From the NCBI RefSeq assembly GCF_009208555.1, contig NZ_WFLI01000004.1:186001-250000 (forward strand): 64,000 bases of DNA. The letters run 5' to 3'. How positions within the stretch are numbered: the stretch's first letter is position 1; the number at the start of each line of letters is the position of its first letter. Below the pieces are notes generated by a model. The model was not told the DNA's origin. It made no database searches and saw nothing but the letters and a program-made list of their open reading frames with translations. This document shows positions 27,158-36,073 of this stretch, in pieces. The translations under genes were made by a program, and so were the position numbers. The DNA comes from Janthinobacterium violaceinigrum (GTDB lineage Bacteria > Pseudomonadota > Gammaproteobacteria > Burkholderiales > Burkholderiaceae_D).

Positions 27158-28516
27158 TTATTCTTTTGCATTCCCCCGCAGCAACGCTTCCACGGCGCGG
27201 CCGATTTGCAGCACCGTGTCGTCGGCGCCCGCCAGGCCGCAGATGCCCAGCCCCACGGGCAGTTCGCCGTCCGCATGGCACGGCAGCGACAGCGCGCAGC
27301 CGTCGAGGAAGTTGATCACGCTGGCATTGCGCAGCACCAGGCCATTCGTGGCGAAGAAGGTGGCGTCATCCGCTTCCAGCGGCGCCACTTCCGGCGCCAC
27401 GATGGCCACGCTGGGCATCAGCCACGCATCGAATGGCGCCAGGCGCCGCCGGGCGACGCCGATCAGGCGCGCGCGCGCATCGAGCAAATCGATGTAGTCG
27501 GCTGCGCCCTGCTGCTGGCCGCGGCGGATACGCGCCGCCACGCGCTGGTCGTATTGCGCGCCCTTCTCGTCGAGCAGCGCGCGGTGCCAGTGCCACGCTT
27601 CCGCCGCCACCAGGCCGCCGCCGCCATTGATCGTCGGCAGCTCCAGCAGTTCCGGAAAATCGAACTGTTCCACCTGCGCGCCGGCCGCGCGCAGTTCGTC
27701 CAGTGCGCGCGCGTAAGCCTGCTGCACCTGCGGCTCGACATTGGCGCCCACGTAGTCCAGGGTAAAGCCGAAGCGCAAGCCTTTCAAGGCTGGCGCGTGA
27801 GCGGCAATCGCGTGGCCGGACAGCACCGCATGCAGGATGGCGCAGCAATCGACGCTGTGCGCGATGGGACCGGCCGAGTCGAGGGAGCGCGACAGCGGCA
27901 CCGTGCCCGCCAGCGACACGGCAGCCGCCGTCGGCTTGAAGCCCGTCAAGCCGCAAAAGGCGGACGGGATGCGGATCGAGCCGCCCGTGTCCGTGCCCAG
28001 CGCGCCGGCCGCCATCCCCAGCGCCACCGTGACGGCGCCGCCCGAGGTGGAGCCGCCCGCCACGCGCGCGCCGTCGTGCGGATGGCGCGGCGTGCCGTAA
28101 TGGGGATTGAGGCCCAGGCCGGAGAATGCGAATTCGCTCATGTTGGTGCGGCCCAGCAGGATGGCGCCGGCCGCGCGCAGGCGCGCCACGGCACCAGCAT
28201 CGGCAACGGCAGGCGGCGCCTCGGCCAGCGCCAGCGAAGCGGCGCTGCTGACCTGCCCCTTGACGTCGAACAGGTCCTTGATGGACAGGGGAATGCCCGC
28301 CAGCGGCGAAGGCACCAGGCCGGCCGCGCGCGCCGCATCGCTGGCGCGCGCTTCCATCAGCGCCTGTTCGCCATCGAGGCCGACATACGCATGGCCGCCC
28401 TGCGCCCGGTGCGCCTCGGCGCGCGCCAGCATCTGCTCGGTCAATGCCACGCTGCTGGTGCGGCCGGCGGCCAGGTCGGCCGCCAGGTCGCGGATGGTCT
28501 TGGTCAACTGGGTCAT
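27158..28516 (-). CDS. Amidase signature family enzyme
   Basis: 452 residues. The Ser-cisSer-Lys triad is visible: Lys in SIKDLFDV, Ser in GGSTSGG, and the nucleophile Ser in GTDTGGSIRIP. It hydrolyses a carboxamide or related bond; the substrate cannot be deduced. ATG at 28516 (MTQLTKTIRDLAADL) is 4 bases after the DUF2848 gene stop; the long upstream extension of the frame is not used. Last gene of a run EthD-like, MHS transporter, DUF2848, amidase, which suggests import and stepwise breakdown of one amide compound. Confidence 0.9.
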   Translation of the reverse strand: MTQLTKTIRDLAADLAAGRTSSVALTEQMLARAEAHRAQGGHAYVGLDGEQALMEARASDAARAAGLVPSPLAGIPLSIKDLFDVKGQVSSAASLALAEAPPAVADAGAVARLRAAGAILLGRTNMSEFAFSGLGLNPHYGTPRHPHDGARVAGGSTSGGAVTVALGMAAGALGTDTGGSIRIPSAFCGLTGFKPTAAAVSLAGTVPLSRSLDSAGPIAHSVDCCAILHAVLSGHAIAAHAPALKGLRFGFTLDYVGANVEPQVQQAYARALDELRAAGAQVEQFDFPELLELPTINGGGGLVAAEAWHWHRALLDEKGAQYDQRVAARIRRGQQQGAADYIDLLDARARLIGVARRRLAPFDAWLMPSVAIVAPEVAPLEADDATFFATNGLVLRNASVINFLDGCALSLPCHADGELPVGLGICGLAGADDTVLQIGRAVEALLRGNAKE

Positions 28517-28520
28517 GTTC

Positions 28521-29198
28521 TTATCCTTCCACGGGCAGGGTTTGCACGGCATAGCGGTGCTGCAGGCGGCGCTGCAAGGCAGGATCATACAGCTCCAGCT
28601 CGAACGCGTCGCCATGGCCCATTTCACCGATGATCGGCTGCGTGCCGCAGAACATGGCGCTGCCCACGGGCAGGCTGGCCTGCCCCGTGTAGCGCAGGAT
28701 CAGGTCTTCCGGCGACAGCATGCGCGTCACGGGGCCATCCTGGTACAGGGCCGGCACGCCGGCCCGTTCGCGCCAGGAACGCATCTGCAGCTGGTCCCAG
28801 TGGCCGGCCACGTCGGCATGGCGCCACAAGGTGTCGCCCACGGGCTTGCCGCACATCTGCTTCGAGACCGTCACGCCATAGCTTTCCACCTTGCGGTCCG
28901 TGTGGTCGGAGCCGATGCCCACCAGCAGGCCGTATTCGGTGGAGAACAGCACGAATTCGGCCTCGCCCGACGAATCGCGGCCCGGCACTTCGATGGCCGC
29001 ATCGCTGGACAGCAGCGCCGCCGCCACGCGGTAAAACGTCGGCACGCTTTTGGGGCGCGCCACGCCGATGGCTTCCAGTTCGGCGATATGGTGTTCGACC
29101 ATCGCCATGTCGCGGCCCGTCCAGCCGGCGATGATCAGATTGTCGATGTCGAAGGTGACGGGGCCGTGGCCGGCCAGGTTGAAGGTATGGGTGCTCAT
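28521..29198 (-). CDS. DUF2848-family protein (fumarylacetoacetase-like fold)
   Basis: 225 residues from the ATG at 29198 (MSTHTFNLAGHG). EYGLLVGIGSDHTDRKVES, SKQMCGKP and MFCGTQPIIGEM are typical of this uncharacterised family, which is usually found beside amidases and transporters. The GSDHTDR segment resembles metal-binding residues of the fumarylacetoacetate hydrolase superfamily. It lies 7 bases from the transporter and 4 from the amidase. The reaction is unknown. Confidence 0.85.
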   Translation of the reverse strand: MSTHTFNLAGHGPVTFDIDNLIIAGWTGRDMAMVEHHIAELEAIGVARPKSVPTFYRVAAALLSSDAAIEVPGRDSSGEAEFVLFSTEYGLLVGIGSDHTDRKVESYGVTVSKQMCGKPVGDTLWRHADVAGHWDQLQMRSWRERAGVPALYQDGPVTRMLSPEDLILRYTGQASLPVGSAMFCGTQPIIGEMGHGDAFELELYDPALQRRLQHRYAVQTLPVEG

Positions 29199-29205
29199 GA
29201 CTTCC

Positions 29206-30540
29206 TTATTCCTCAAGGGGGCCGCGGCCCGTTTCTCTGGCCGCAAACACGGCGGCGCCGGTGATCAGCAAGGCCGCCGCCACGTACAGCGAGACGGCCA
29301 TGGTGCTGTTGTACGAGCGGTACAGGCTGGCGATAACGAGGGGCGCGAAGCCGCCGCCGATGACGCCGGCCAGCGTGTAGGCCAGCGAAGACCCCGCATA
29401 GCGCACCTTGGTGGGGAACTGTTCGATGACGAAGGCCGCCTGCGGACCGTACATGATGGCGTGGATGACCAGGCCCACGACGACGGCAACGACGATGGCG
29501 GCAGGGCTGGCCGTATCGAGCAGGGTGAAGAAGGCGAACGCCCACACCAGGCCCAGGGTGGCGCCCAGCGCATACACGGGACGGCGGCCGATCTTGTCCG
29601 ACAGGGCGCCAAAAACGGGTACCGACAGCGCATTGCAGGCCGTGCCGATCATGATGGCGGTGAGCGCCAGGGTCGACGACAGGTGCAGCACCGTCGTCAC
29701 GTACGTCAGGGTGAACACCACCACCAGCGCATACAGCACGTCCGAGCCGATGCGCACGCCGCCGGCGATCAGCAGACGGCGCCAGTAGAGGCGCAGCACG
29801 TCGCCGATCGGCGCTTCCGCCTTCGCATCCTGCTGATCGAGTTCCTTGAACAGCGGGGTTTCCTCGATGCCGCTGCGTATCCACATGCCGAAGGCCACCA
29901 GCAGCAGGCTGGCGATGAACGGCATGCGCCAGCCCCAGTCCATGAATGCTTCATGCGGCAGCAGATACGTGATCAGGCCGATGCAGCCCGTCGCCAGCAG
30001 GGTGCCGAACGATGGCCCCACCTGCGTCCACGAGGCATTGCGGCCCCGCTTGTCCGCCGCCCCGTGTTCGACGGAGATCAGCACGGCGCCTGCCCATTCG
30101 CCGCCCAGCGCGATGCCCTGCACGAAGCGCAGCGCCACCAGCAGGACCGGGCTCCAGATGCCGGCCGTCGCATACGTGGGCAGGAGGCCCATCAGGCCCG
30201 TCGTCACGCCCATCAGCATCAGGGTCACCACCAGTACCCAGCGGCGTCCCAGCTTGTCGCCCAGATGGCCGAAGATCACGCCGCCGATCGGGCGCGAGAT
30301 ATAGCCGACGGCATACGTGGAAAAGGCCAGGATGGTGCCCGTCAGCGGATCGAATGAAGGGAAGAACAGGTGATTGAAAATCAGCGCCGCCATGGTGTTG
30401 TAGACGGTGAAGTCATACCATTCCAGGGTCGTGCCGACCATGCTGGCCGTGGCCAGGCGTCCCGTCTTGGGCTTCCCGCCCGCTGCGGGCGCATGCGATT
30501 CTCGCTGCGCAGTGGCGCGCGCCGTGGTGTGTGTGGTCAT
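29206..30540 (-). CDS. MFS transporter, metabolite:H+ symporter (MHS) subfamily
   Basis: 444 residues, twelve membrane segments. The start ATASMVGTTLEWYDFTVYNTMAALIF and the loops GHLGDKLGRRWVLV and GGEWAGAVLISVEH identify the MHS group (relatives of ShiA, ProP and dicarboxylate carriers). It probably imports the substrate of the adjacent amidase/DUF2848 enzymes. 108 bases separate it from the EthD-like gene upstream on the same strand. Confidence 0.9.
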   Translation of the reverse strand: MTTHTTARATAQRESHAPAAGGKPKTGRLATASMVGTTLEWYDFTVYNTMAALIFNHLFFPSFDPLTGTILAFSTYAVGYISRPIGGVIFGHLGDKLGRRWVLVVTLMLMGVTTGLMGLLPTYATAGIWSPVLLVALRFVQGIALGGEWAGAVLISVEHGAADKRGRNASWTQVGPSFGTLLATGCIGLITYLLPHEAFMDWGWRMPFIASLLLVAFGMWIRSGIEETPLFKELDQQDAKAEAPIGDVLRLYWRRLLIAGGVRIGSDVLYALVVVFTLTYVTTVLHLSSTLALTAIMIGTACNALSVPVFGALSDKIGRRPVYALGATLGLVWAFAFFTLLDTASPAAIVVAVVVGLVIHAIMYGPQAAFVIEQFPTKVRYAGSSLAYTLAGVIGGGFAPLVIASLYRSYNSTMAVSLYVAAALLITGAAVFAARETGRGPLEE

Positions 30541-30648
30541 AGCCTACCTCTCTCGTCAGTTTTATTGCAGGCCCGGCGCAGGATGCTTTGCCCTGCGCCG
30601 TGGCCCGTGTCTCGTGTTATCGGTGCCGGCAAGATGCGCGTGCCCGCG

Positions 30649-31323
30649 TCAGGCCGCTTGCAGGTCCGCCTCGCGCAGCTGCCAGGACAGCTGCAGGATG
30701 GCCGCCTGTTCGCCATCGAGGCCCAGCGCCGCACCGGCTTCGTTTGCCGCCGCCACGGCGGCGCTTTCCGACGACGCGTCGATCAGGAAGATGGGATCGA
30801 GCACGCGGCCTTCCTTCTGCTCCGCCGGCAAAGGACCGGACAGATTGGCATCGGGCGTGAGCAGGCGCGTGGAAATCACGCCATCGATCTGCAGCAGCTT
30901 CGTCCCCAGCGCCGCCATGCCGGCCACCGCTTGCGCGTCCTGGCCGATGGCTGGCGCCCCCAGGCGCAGCACGGCCAGCCAGGCGCCCGTGCCCATGCCC
31001 GTTTCCGCCTCGATGGCGCAGACCCGGCGCATCGGATCACGCATGCGCTGCAGATTCGCCACCGACCATGGCGTCTGCTGGCCGAAAGCCTTGAAATAGT
31101 CCGGCGTCTGGAAGGCGTCGAGCGAGACGGTACGGTACAGGCCCAGGTATTTGCGGGGACCGCGCACGCTCTGGTAGCGCGTGCCGCTGACAAAACCGGG
31201 AATGCGCACGCGCTCTTCCACGTGCTCGCGGTCATACCAGCGGTTGAAATCGAGTTCGTGTTCAGGGTCGGCGCTGGTCCAGACAAACAGGATGCCGGGC
31301 AAGGTGGTGGTGAACGTCGTCAT
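30649..31323 (-). CDS. EthD/dimeric alpha-beta barrel-like protein
   Basis: 224 residues from the ATG at 31323 (MTTFTTTLPGILFVWTS). The motif DFNRWYDREHVEERVRIPGF is typical of dimeric ferredoxin-like barrels of the EthD or NIPSNAP type, here probably as a tandem of two barrels. Such proteins often accompany catabolic operons as small isomerases, oxygenases or chaperone-like factors; none of these can be proven. First gene of the amidase cluster, behind a recognisable promoter. Confidence 0.75.
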   Translation of the reverse strand: MTTFTTTLPGILFVWTSADPEHELDFNRWYDREHVEERVRIPGFVSGTRYQSVRGPRKYLGLYRTVSLDAFQTPDYFKAFGQQTPWSVANLQRMRDPMRRVCAIEAETGMGTGAWLAVLRLGAPAIGQDAQAVAGMAALGTKLLQIDGVISTRLLTPDANLSGPLPAEQKEGRVLDPIFLIDASSESAAVAAANEAGAALGLDGEQAAILQLSWQLREADLQAA

Positions 31324-31361
31324 GATGGTTCCGTTGTGCGTTGTAAGTGGTGTGCCAACCC

Positions 31362-31390
31362 AGAATAGGCGGCACGCCATCACTTGGCAA
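31362..31390 (-). promoter_or_regulatory. Sigma-70-like promoter of the amidase cluster
   Basis: Minus strand: TTGCCA (31385-31390), 17-base spacer, TATTCT (31362-31367), followed by a leader of about 35 bases to the ATG at 31323. Five of six and four of six consensus bases. Confidence 0.6.
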
Positions 31391-31469
31391 ACGGGTTATT
31401 CTGAACGCGACTGATAAGTTTTTCTTGTGGGTCGCGGCGATTACAGCAACTTAATTGTCACGCTAATTG

Positions 31470-32396
31470 TCACGTCCGTGCACCGGCGCCATACTCCTCG
31501 CCCAGCCCCAGGGTGAACCTGGCCGCTTCCTCGCACGCCAGCATGGCCACCAGCTGGATCGCTTCCGTGGTGATGTCTTCGCTGTAGCTGATGACGATGC
31601 GCTGCGGCGCCAGGGCGCTGGCGCATGGAATCAGCGCGATGTTGCCCTGCTCGATTTCCTCGCGCAGGGGCGCCAGCGGCAGCACGGCGATGCCGAAGCC
31701 CGCCTTCACGAGGCGCACGATGGCCGAGATCGAGCTGACGCAGTGCACCCTGCCCAGCTGCACGCCCTCGTCCTGGCACAGCGCTTTCAATGCGGAATGG
31801 GGCTGCGAGCCCCGGTTCATGGTGATGATCGGATGCTGCGCCAGTTGCGCCACGGTGAACGGTTTGCCCGTGTCGGGCCAGTCGGCCTTCCTGCCCGCCC
31901 AGCCCATGGCGATGGCACCGCTGCCCGTGCTGCGGATATGGTCGCCCGTCAGCATGTCCGTCTGCAGCGCGATATCGAGTTCGCCCTGCTGCAGCTGTTC
32001 GTGCAGGCGGCGCGTCGATTCGGACGTCAATTGGATCTCGATGCCCGGATAGCGTTCCTGCACGCGCTGCAGGAACGGGATCAGCCAGGTATGGACGATG
32101 GTTTCGATGACGCCGATGCGCACTTCGCCCGTGATGTGCGCGGGCGAGGAATTGGCCGCATACATGTCGCGGCACAGTTCCAGCATGCGCTCGGCGTACA
32201 CGAGCAGGTTGCGCCCGGCGAAGGTCAGGCGGATTTCACGCGCATCGCGGTCGAACAGCCGCGTGCCGAAGTCCTGCTCCAGCGAGGCGATGCGGTTCGA
32301 GATGGCCGCCTGCGTGATGTGCAGCTTGTCGGCCGCCGTGCGGAAGCTGCCCAGCCGCGCAGCCCAGACAAACGCTTCGAGAAAACGGGTATTCAA
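31470..32396 (-). CDS. LysR-family transcriptional regulator
   Basis: 308 residues. N-terminal helix-turn-helix FRTAADKLHITQAAISNRIASLE; the remainder is the substrate-binding-like effector domain (GEVRIGVIETIVHTWLIPFLQ). It is located between the M20/puuD pair and the amidase cluster on the same strand, with 146 bases and the promoter before the EthD-like gene, which is its most likely target. A small palindrome CACAT-A-ATGTG (32410-32420) lies just before its start and may be an autoregulatory site. Confidence 0.9.
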   Translation of the reverse strand: MNTRFLEAFVWAARLGSFRTAADKLHITQAAISNRIASLEQDFGTRLFDRDAREIRLTFAGRNLLVYAERMLELCRDMYAANSSPAHITGEVRIGVIETIVHTWLIPFLQRVQERYPGIEIQLTSESTRRLHEQLQQGELDIALQTDMLTGDHIRSTGSGAIAMGWAGRKADWPDTGKPFTVAQLAQHPIITMNRGSQPHSALKALCQDEGVQLGRVHCVSSISAIVRLVKAGFGIAVLPLAPLREEIEQGNIALIPCASALAPQRIVISYSEDITTEAIQLVAMLACEEAARFTLGLGEEYGAGART

Positions 32397-32465
32397 TGGA
32401 GCTCTTCTTCACATAATGTGTGGTCGGCCCATTGTAAGCCAAACTGCCTTGCCTTATTTCCCGCC

Positions 32466-33701
32466 CTATTTCTTGCCCAGGAAATCGAGCAAGGTCAGGG
32501 CGACGATCTTGCTGGCCTTGCGCAGATCGTCGAGCGCCAGGCGTTCATCGGCCTTCTTCGCATTCGATTCGGGCACCGTGCGCGGGCCGGCGCCATACAG
32601 CACGGCCGGGATGCCCCGTTCGCCATACAGGCGCGCATCCGCATACAGGGGCGTGCCGACGGCGGGAATCGTCTCGCCGAGGATGGCTTGCGCATTCTTT
32701 TGCAGGCTGCCCACCAGCTGCTCGGAACCGGGCAAGGGGCGCAGCGCGTGCGACAGCAGCAGGCGACGGATCTCGAGGCGGATGCCCGGTTCGCCCCGCA
32801 CGGCGTCTTCGATCAGGGCCCGCACCTGCGCTTCCACCGCCACCGGGTCTTCTTCCGGGATCATCCGGCGGTCCATCTTCATGACGACTTTTCCCGGCAC
32901 CACATTGGTATTCGTGCCGCCATCGATGCGCCCCACCAGCATGGTGGGCGAGTCGATGCCGGCGACCTTGGACTTGATCTTTTTCAGCTCCGGCAGCTGG
33001 CCGTAGATGGCGTTGAGGATCTTGTTGGCCGCCTGCAGCGCGTCATGCCCCGTCTCCGGCATGGAGCCGTGGCCCGACTTGCCGTGCACGGTGATTTCCA
33101 GCTGCAGGCAGGCGTTGTGCGCGGTGACGATGCCGTAGCTGAAACCGGCCGCGATGACGAAATCGGGCTTGGTCAGCTGCTGTTCCAGCAGCCAGCCCGG
33201 CCCCAGCAAGCCGCCGAATTCCTCGTCGTACGTGAAGTGCAGTTCCAGCTGGCCTTGCAGTGGAATGCCCAGCGCTTCGAGCGCGCGCGCGGCAAACACA
33301 TAGGTGGCGAAATCGCCTTTTGAGACGGCCGTCGCGCGGCCGTAGATATAGCCGCCGTCGATCTGGCCGCCATACGGCGGATACGTCCAGTTGTCGCCGG
33401 GCGGCACCACGTCGCCATGCGCATTCAGGGCCACCGTCGGACCGCCTGCCGCATACGGGCGGCGCACGATCAGGTTGGTGATGCTCTGCATGCCATACGC
33501 CTCCACCTGTTCTTTTGGCACGGCATGCTGTTCCGCCTGCCAGCCGTAGGCCTGCAGCAGCTGCGCCACCAGTTCCGCGTGAGGCGCGTTGTTGCCGGGT
33601 GGCGTGTCCGTCGGCTGCTGCACCACCTTCTGTAAAAATGCGACTTCCTCGTCGAAGTGTTCGTCGATCCAGGCCGTGATACGTTCTGCGTGCGTTGTCA
33701 T
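32466..33701 (-). CDS. M20-family amidohydrolase (ArgE/DapE/CPG2 type)
   Basis: 411 residues. Metal-binding signatures NAHGDVVPPGDNW and TYDEEFGGLLGPGW, and a dimerisation-domain segment GKSGHGSMPETGHDAL. It cleaves an amide bond of an N-acyl or carbamoyl amino acid or similar. Its ATG overlaps the puuD stop (ATGA, 33698-33701), so it is translationally coupled to urate oxidation, unusual company for a general ArgE/DapE deacylase. The substrate is unknown; a purine breakdown intermediate is possible. Confidence 0.88.
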   Translation of the reverse strand: MTTHAERITAWIDEHFDEEVAFLQKVVQQPTDTPPGNNAPHAELVAQLLQAYGWQAEQHAVPKEQVEAYGMQSITNLIVRRPYAAGGPTVALNAHGDVVPPGDNWTYPPYGGQIDGGYIYGRATAVSKGDFATYVFAARALEALGIPLQGQLELHFTYDEEFGGLLGPGWLLEQQLTKPDFVIAAGFSYGIVTAHNACLQLEITVHGKSGHGSMPETGHDALQAANKILNAIYGQLPELKKIKSKVAGIDSPTMLVGRIDGGTNTNVVPGKVVMKMDRRMIPEEDPVAVEAQVRALIEDAVRGEPGIRLEIRRLLLSHALRPLPGSEQLVGSLQKNAQAILGETIPAVGTPLYADARLYGERGIPAVLYGAGPRTVPESNAKKADERLALDDLRKASKIVALTLLDFLGKK

Positions 33702-34930
33702 TTTGTTCCTTGCATGGTCTGTTGCAGCCAGACGCCCAGTTCACTGCGCTCGGCGTCCGTCATATTGGTCAGGTTCCCGATCGGCATGGCTTTGAGCTCG
33801 ATGGCCTGCTTGTAGATTTGCGCCGCATGCTGGCGGATTTCCGTTTCATTATCCAGCATCATGCCGGCCGGTGCCGTGGCAAAGCCCGGCTGCGTGGGCT
33901 GGGCCGAATGGCAGGTGGCGCAGCGCTGGGCGATGATGGCATGCACGTGCTTGAATTGCGCTGCGGGGTCCGCGGCCGGCGCGGCCGCCACGGCCACGGG
34001 CGCTTTCGGCGCGATGGCCACGGCCACGGCCACCAGCAAGGCCACGCCCAGGGCCGGATAGCGCCACTCGACCCGGCCCTTGTGGCGCAGGTTGAAGAAG
34101 TGGCGGATGAAGACGCCGGCCGCCATGATCAGCGCCAGCACCAGCCAGGCGTGATCGTTGCGGTAGGTCATCGCGTAGTGGTTGCTGATCATGATGAACA
34201 GCACGGGCAAGGTGAAATAATTGTTATGCACGCTGCGCTGCTTGGCTTTCAGGCCGTGTTTGGGGTCGGGCAGCTTGCCGGCGGCCATGGCTTCAACCAT
34301 CTTGCGCTGGCCGGGAATGATCAGCATCAGCACATTGGCCACCATGATGGTGCCGATCATGGCGCCCACGTGGATGTAGGCGGCGCGCCCGCTGAGCAGG
34401 TGCGTGAGCACATACGCGGCGCCGACGATCAGCGCAAACACCGTCACGCCGAACCACAGCTCGTATTGCGCCAGCTTCGAGCGGCACAGCAGGTCGTACA
34501 CGGTCCAGCCGATGACGAGGGTGGCGATGCCGATGCCGATCGCCTGGCCGCTGCTGATGTCGGCCACGGATTTGTCGATCATCATGGCCTGGGCATTGAA
34601 GTAGTAGGCTATCGTCAGCAGTGCAAAGCCGGACAGCCAGGTGGAATACGCTTCCCACTTGAACCAGTGCAGTTCCTTCGGCAGTTCGGCGGGCGCCACC
34701 AGGTATTTTTGCGGGTTATAGAAGCCGCCGCCGTGCACGGCCCACAATTCTCCCGACACGCCTTTCTTTGCCAGCTCGGAGCCGGGCGCGGGCGGGCGGA
34801 TCGAGTTGTCGAGCCAGACGAAATAAAAGGAAGCACCGATCCAGGCGATGCCCGTGATGACGTGCAGCCAGCGGACGATCAGGTTCAGCCACTCCAGGCC
34901 GTACGGAATCAGGTAGGCAAATACTTCCAT
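33698..34930 (-). CDS. puuD: Membrane-bound urate hydroxylase PuuD with C-terminal cytochrome c domain
   Basis: 410 residues. The N-terminal 300 residues hold about eight membrane helices (WLHVITGIAWIGASFYFVWLD and further) typical of the urate oxidase N-terminal domain family. After about residue 320 a cytochrome c domain has the haem motif CATCHSAQ. PuuD oxidises urate to 5-hydroxyisourate and passes electrons to the respiratory chain instead of making hydrogen peroxide. Divergent from a LysR gene and next to uraD-allC. The following enzyme, HIU hydrolase, is not in the window. Confidence 0.94.
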   Translation of the reverse strand: MEVFAYLIPYGLEWLNLIVRWLHVITGIAWIGASFYFVWLDNSIRPPAPGSELAKKGVSGELWAVHGGGFYNPQKYLVAPAELPKELHWFKWEAYSTWLSGFALLTIAYYFNAQAMMIDKSVADISSGQAIGIGIATLVIGWTVYDLLCRSKLAQYELWFGVTVFALIVGAAYVLTHLLSGRAAYIHVGAMIGTIMVANVLMLIIPGQRKMVEAMAAGKLPDPKHGLKAKQRSVHNNYFTLPVLFIMISNHYAMTYRNDHAWLVLALIMAAGVFIRHFFNLRHKGRVEWRYPALGVALLVAVAVAIAPKAPVAVAAAPAADPAAQFKHVHAIIAQRCATCHSAQPTQPGFATAPAGMMLDNETEIRQHAAQIYKQAIELKAMPIGNLTNMTDAERSELGVWLQQTMQGTK

Positions 34931-35019
34931 AAATTTCCTCTAGTCAGACCGAACCAATATTCGTGCCAATCTACACAAGATAAACGGATTTACCGCCCAT
35001 CACATGAAAAATATCGTAT

Positions 35020-35036
35020 ATTTGACATATTCAAAT
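35020..35036. promoter_or_regulatory. LysR-type operator between puuD and its divergent regulator
   Basis: Perfect dyad ATTTGA-CATAT-TCAAAT (17 bp) with the T-N11-A spacing of LysR sites, flanked by ATATCG (35011-35016) and CGATAT (35037-35042). The AT-rich block stands out in the high-GC surroundings. It is 26 bases before the LysR start and about 90 before puuD. Confidence 0.7.
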
Positions 35037-35061
35037 CGATATACAACAGAGCCGCCGCCAC

Positions 35062-36000
35062 ATGTCCAGCCTGCCGCAACACCTCGACCTGCACTTGATC
35101 CGCATCCTCTATCTGCTGCTGGTGGAAAAGAATGTCTCGCGCGTGGCGCTCAAACTCAATCAGCCGCAGCCTTCGATTTCCGCTTCCCTGCGCAAGCTGC
35201 GCGAACTGACGGGCGATCCGCTGCTGGTGCGGGGCGCGCGCGGCATGGTGCCCACCCAGCATGGCGAAAGCCTGCTCAATCCGGCCAAGCGCATCCTCGA
35301 CCAGACGGAGAGCCTGTTCGTCAAGAAGACGCCGTTCGTGGCGCAGGAAGAGGCGCGCACCTTCCACATCGCCGCGCCCGACTACCTGGACAGCCAGTTC
35401 CTGCCCAACGTGGTGGCCCTGCTGCGCCGCGGTTCGCCGAAGAGCCGCGTGGTGCTGCACAGCCTGGGGCCGGGCATCGACCATATCCGCCAGCTGTCCG
35501 ACGGGGGGCTGGACCTGGTGATCGCCAACTGGGACGAGCCGCCCGCCCATCTGCACATCTCGAAGCTGTTCGAAGACCCCATCATCTGCGCCATGCATGC
35601 GGAAAACGCGTATGCGCGCCGCACGGCCAGCGACGCCATGACGCTCGACGATTATCTGAGCCTGCCCCATGTGGCGCCGTCGCAGATGATGCCGGGCTAC
35701 CACGGCGTGATCGACTCCTTTCTGGAACGCCAGAACCTGCAGCGCAACGTGGTGGTGGAATCGGCGTATTTCGGCCTGATTCCCTACATGCTGACGCAGA
35801 CCGACCTGGTACTGACCACGGGCCGGCAGTTCATGCGCTTCTATGAAAAGACCCTGCCGCTGAAAACGTATACCGTGCCATTGAAATTCCCGCCCATGCG
35901 TTTTTACCAGCTGTGGCACCAGCGCGTGCACCAGGCGCCCGAGCACAAATGGCTGCGCGACCAGGTCAGCGCGGCCGCCAAGGCGCTGGTGCAGCGATAG
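35062..36000 (+). CDS. LysR-family regulator, probable purine-catabolism regulator
   Basis: 312 residues: HTH region VSRVALKLNQPQPSISASLRKLRE, then an effector domain of the NodD/LinR-like class (FHIAAPDYLDSQFLPNVVALL). It is divergent to puuD and upstream of uraD-allC on its own strand, so it probably controls both. The ATG at 35062 gives the standard LysR start. Ligand unknown; urate or a downstream intermediate is likely from context. Confidence 0.9.
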   Translation: MSSLPQHLDLHLIRILYLLLVEKNVSRVALKLNQPQPSISASLRKLRELTGDPLLVRGARGMVPTQHGESLLNPAKRILDQTESLFVKKTPFVAQEEARTFHIAAPDYLDSQFLPNVVALLRRGSPKSRVVLHSLGPGIDHIRQLSDGGLDLVIANWDEPPAHLHISKLFEDPIICAMHAENAYARRTASDAMTLDDYLSLPHVAPSQMMPGYHGVIDSFLERQNLQRNVVVESAYFGLIPYMLTQTDLVLTTGRQFMRFYEKTLPLKTYTVPLKFPPMRFYQLWHQRVHQAPEHKWLRDQVSAAAKALVQR

Positions 36001-36073
36001 CCGCTATCAGCGCGCGCATATAATGGATGGCGGAACGGGGCGCTATCATCACCGCTTGCATGATCGGAAAACC

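Noticed and set aside
31452-31474. Tandem TAATTGTCACG repeat at the end of the LysR gene
   Set aside because: Two short copies overlapping a stop codon, without operator-like symmetry; too weak to call.
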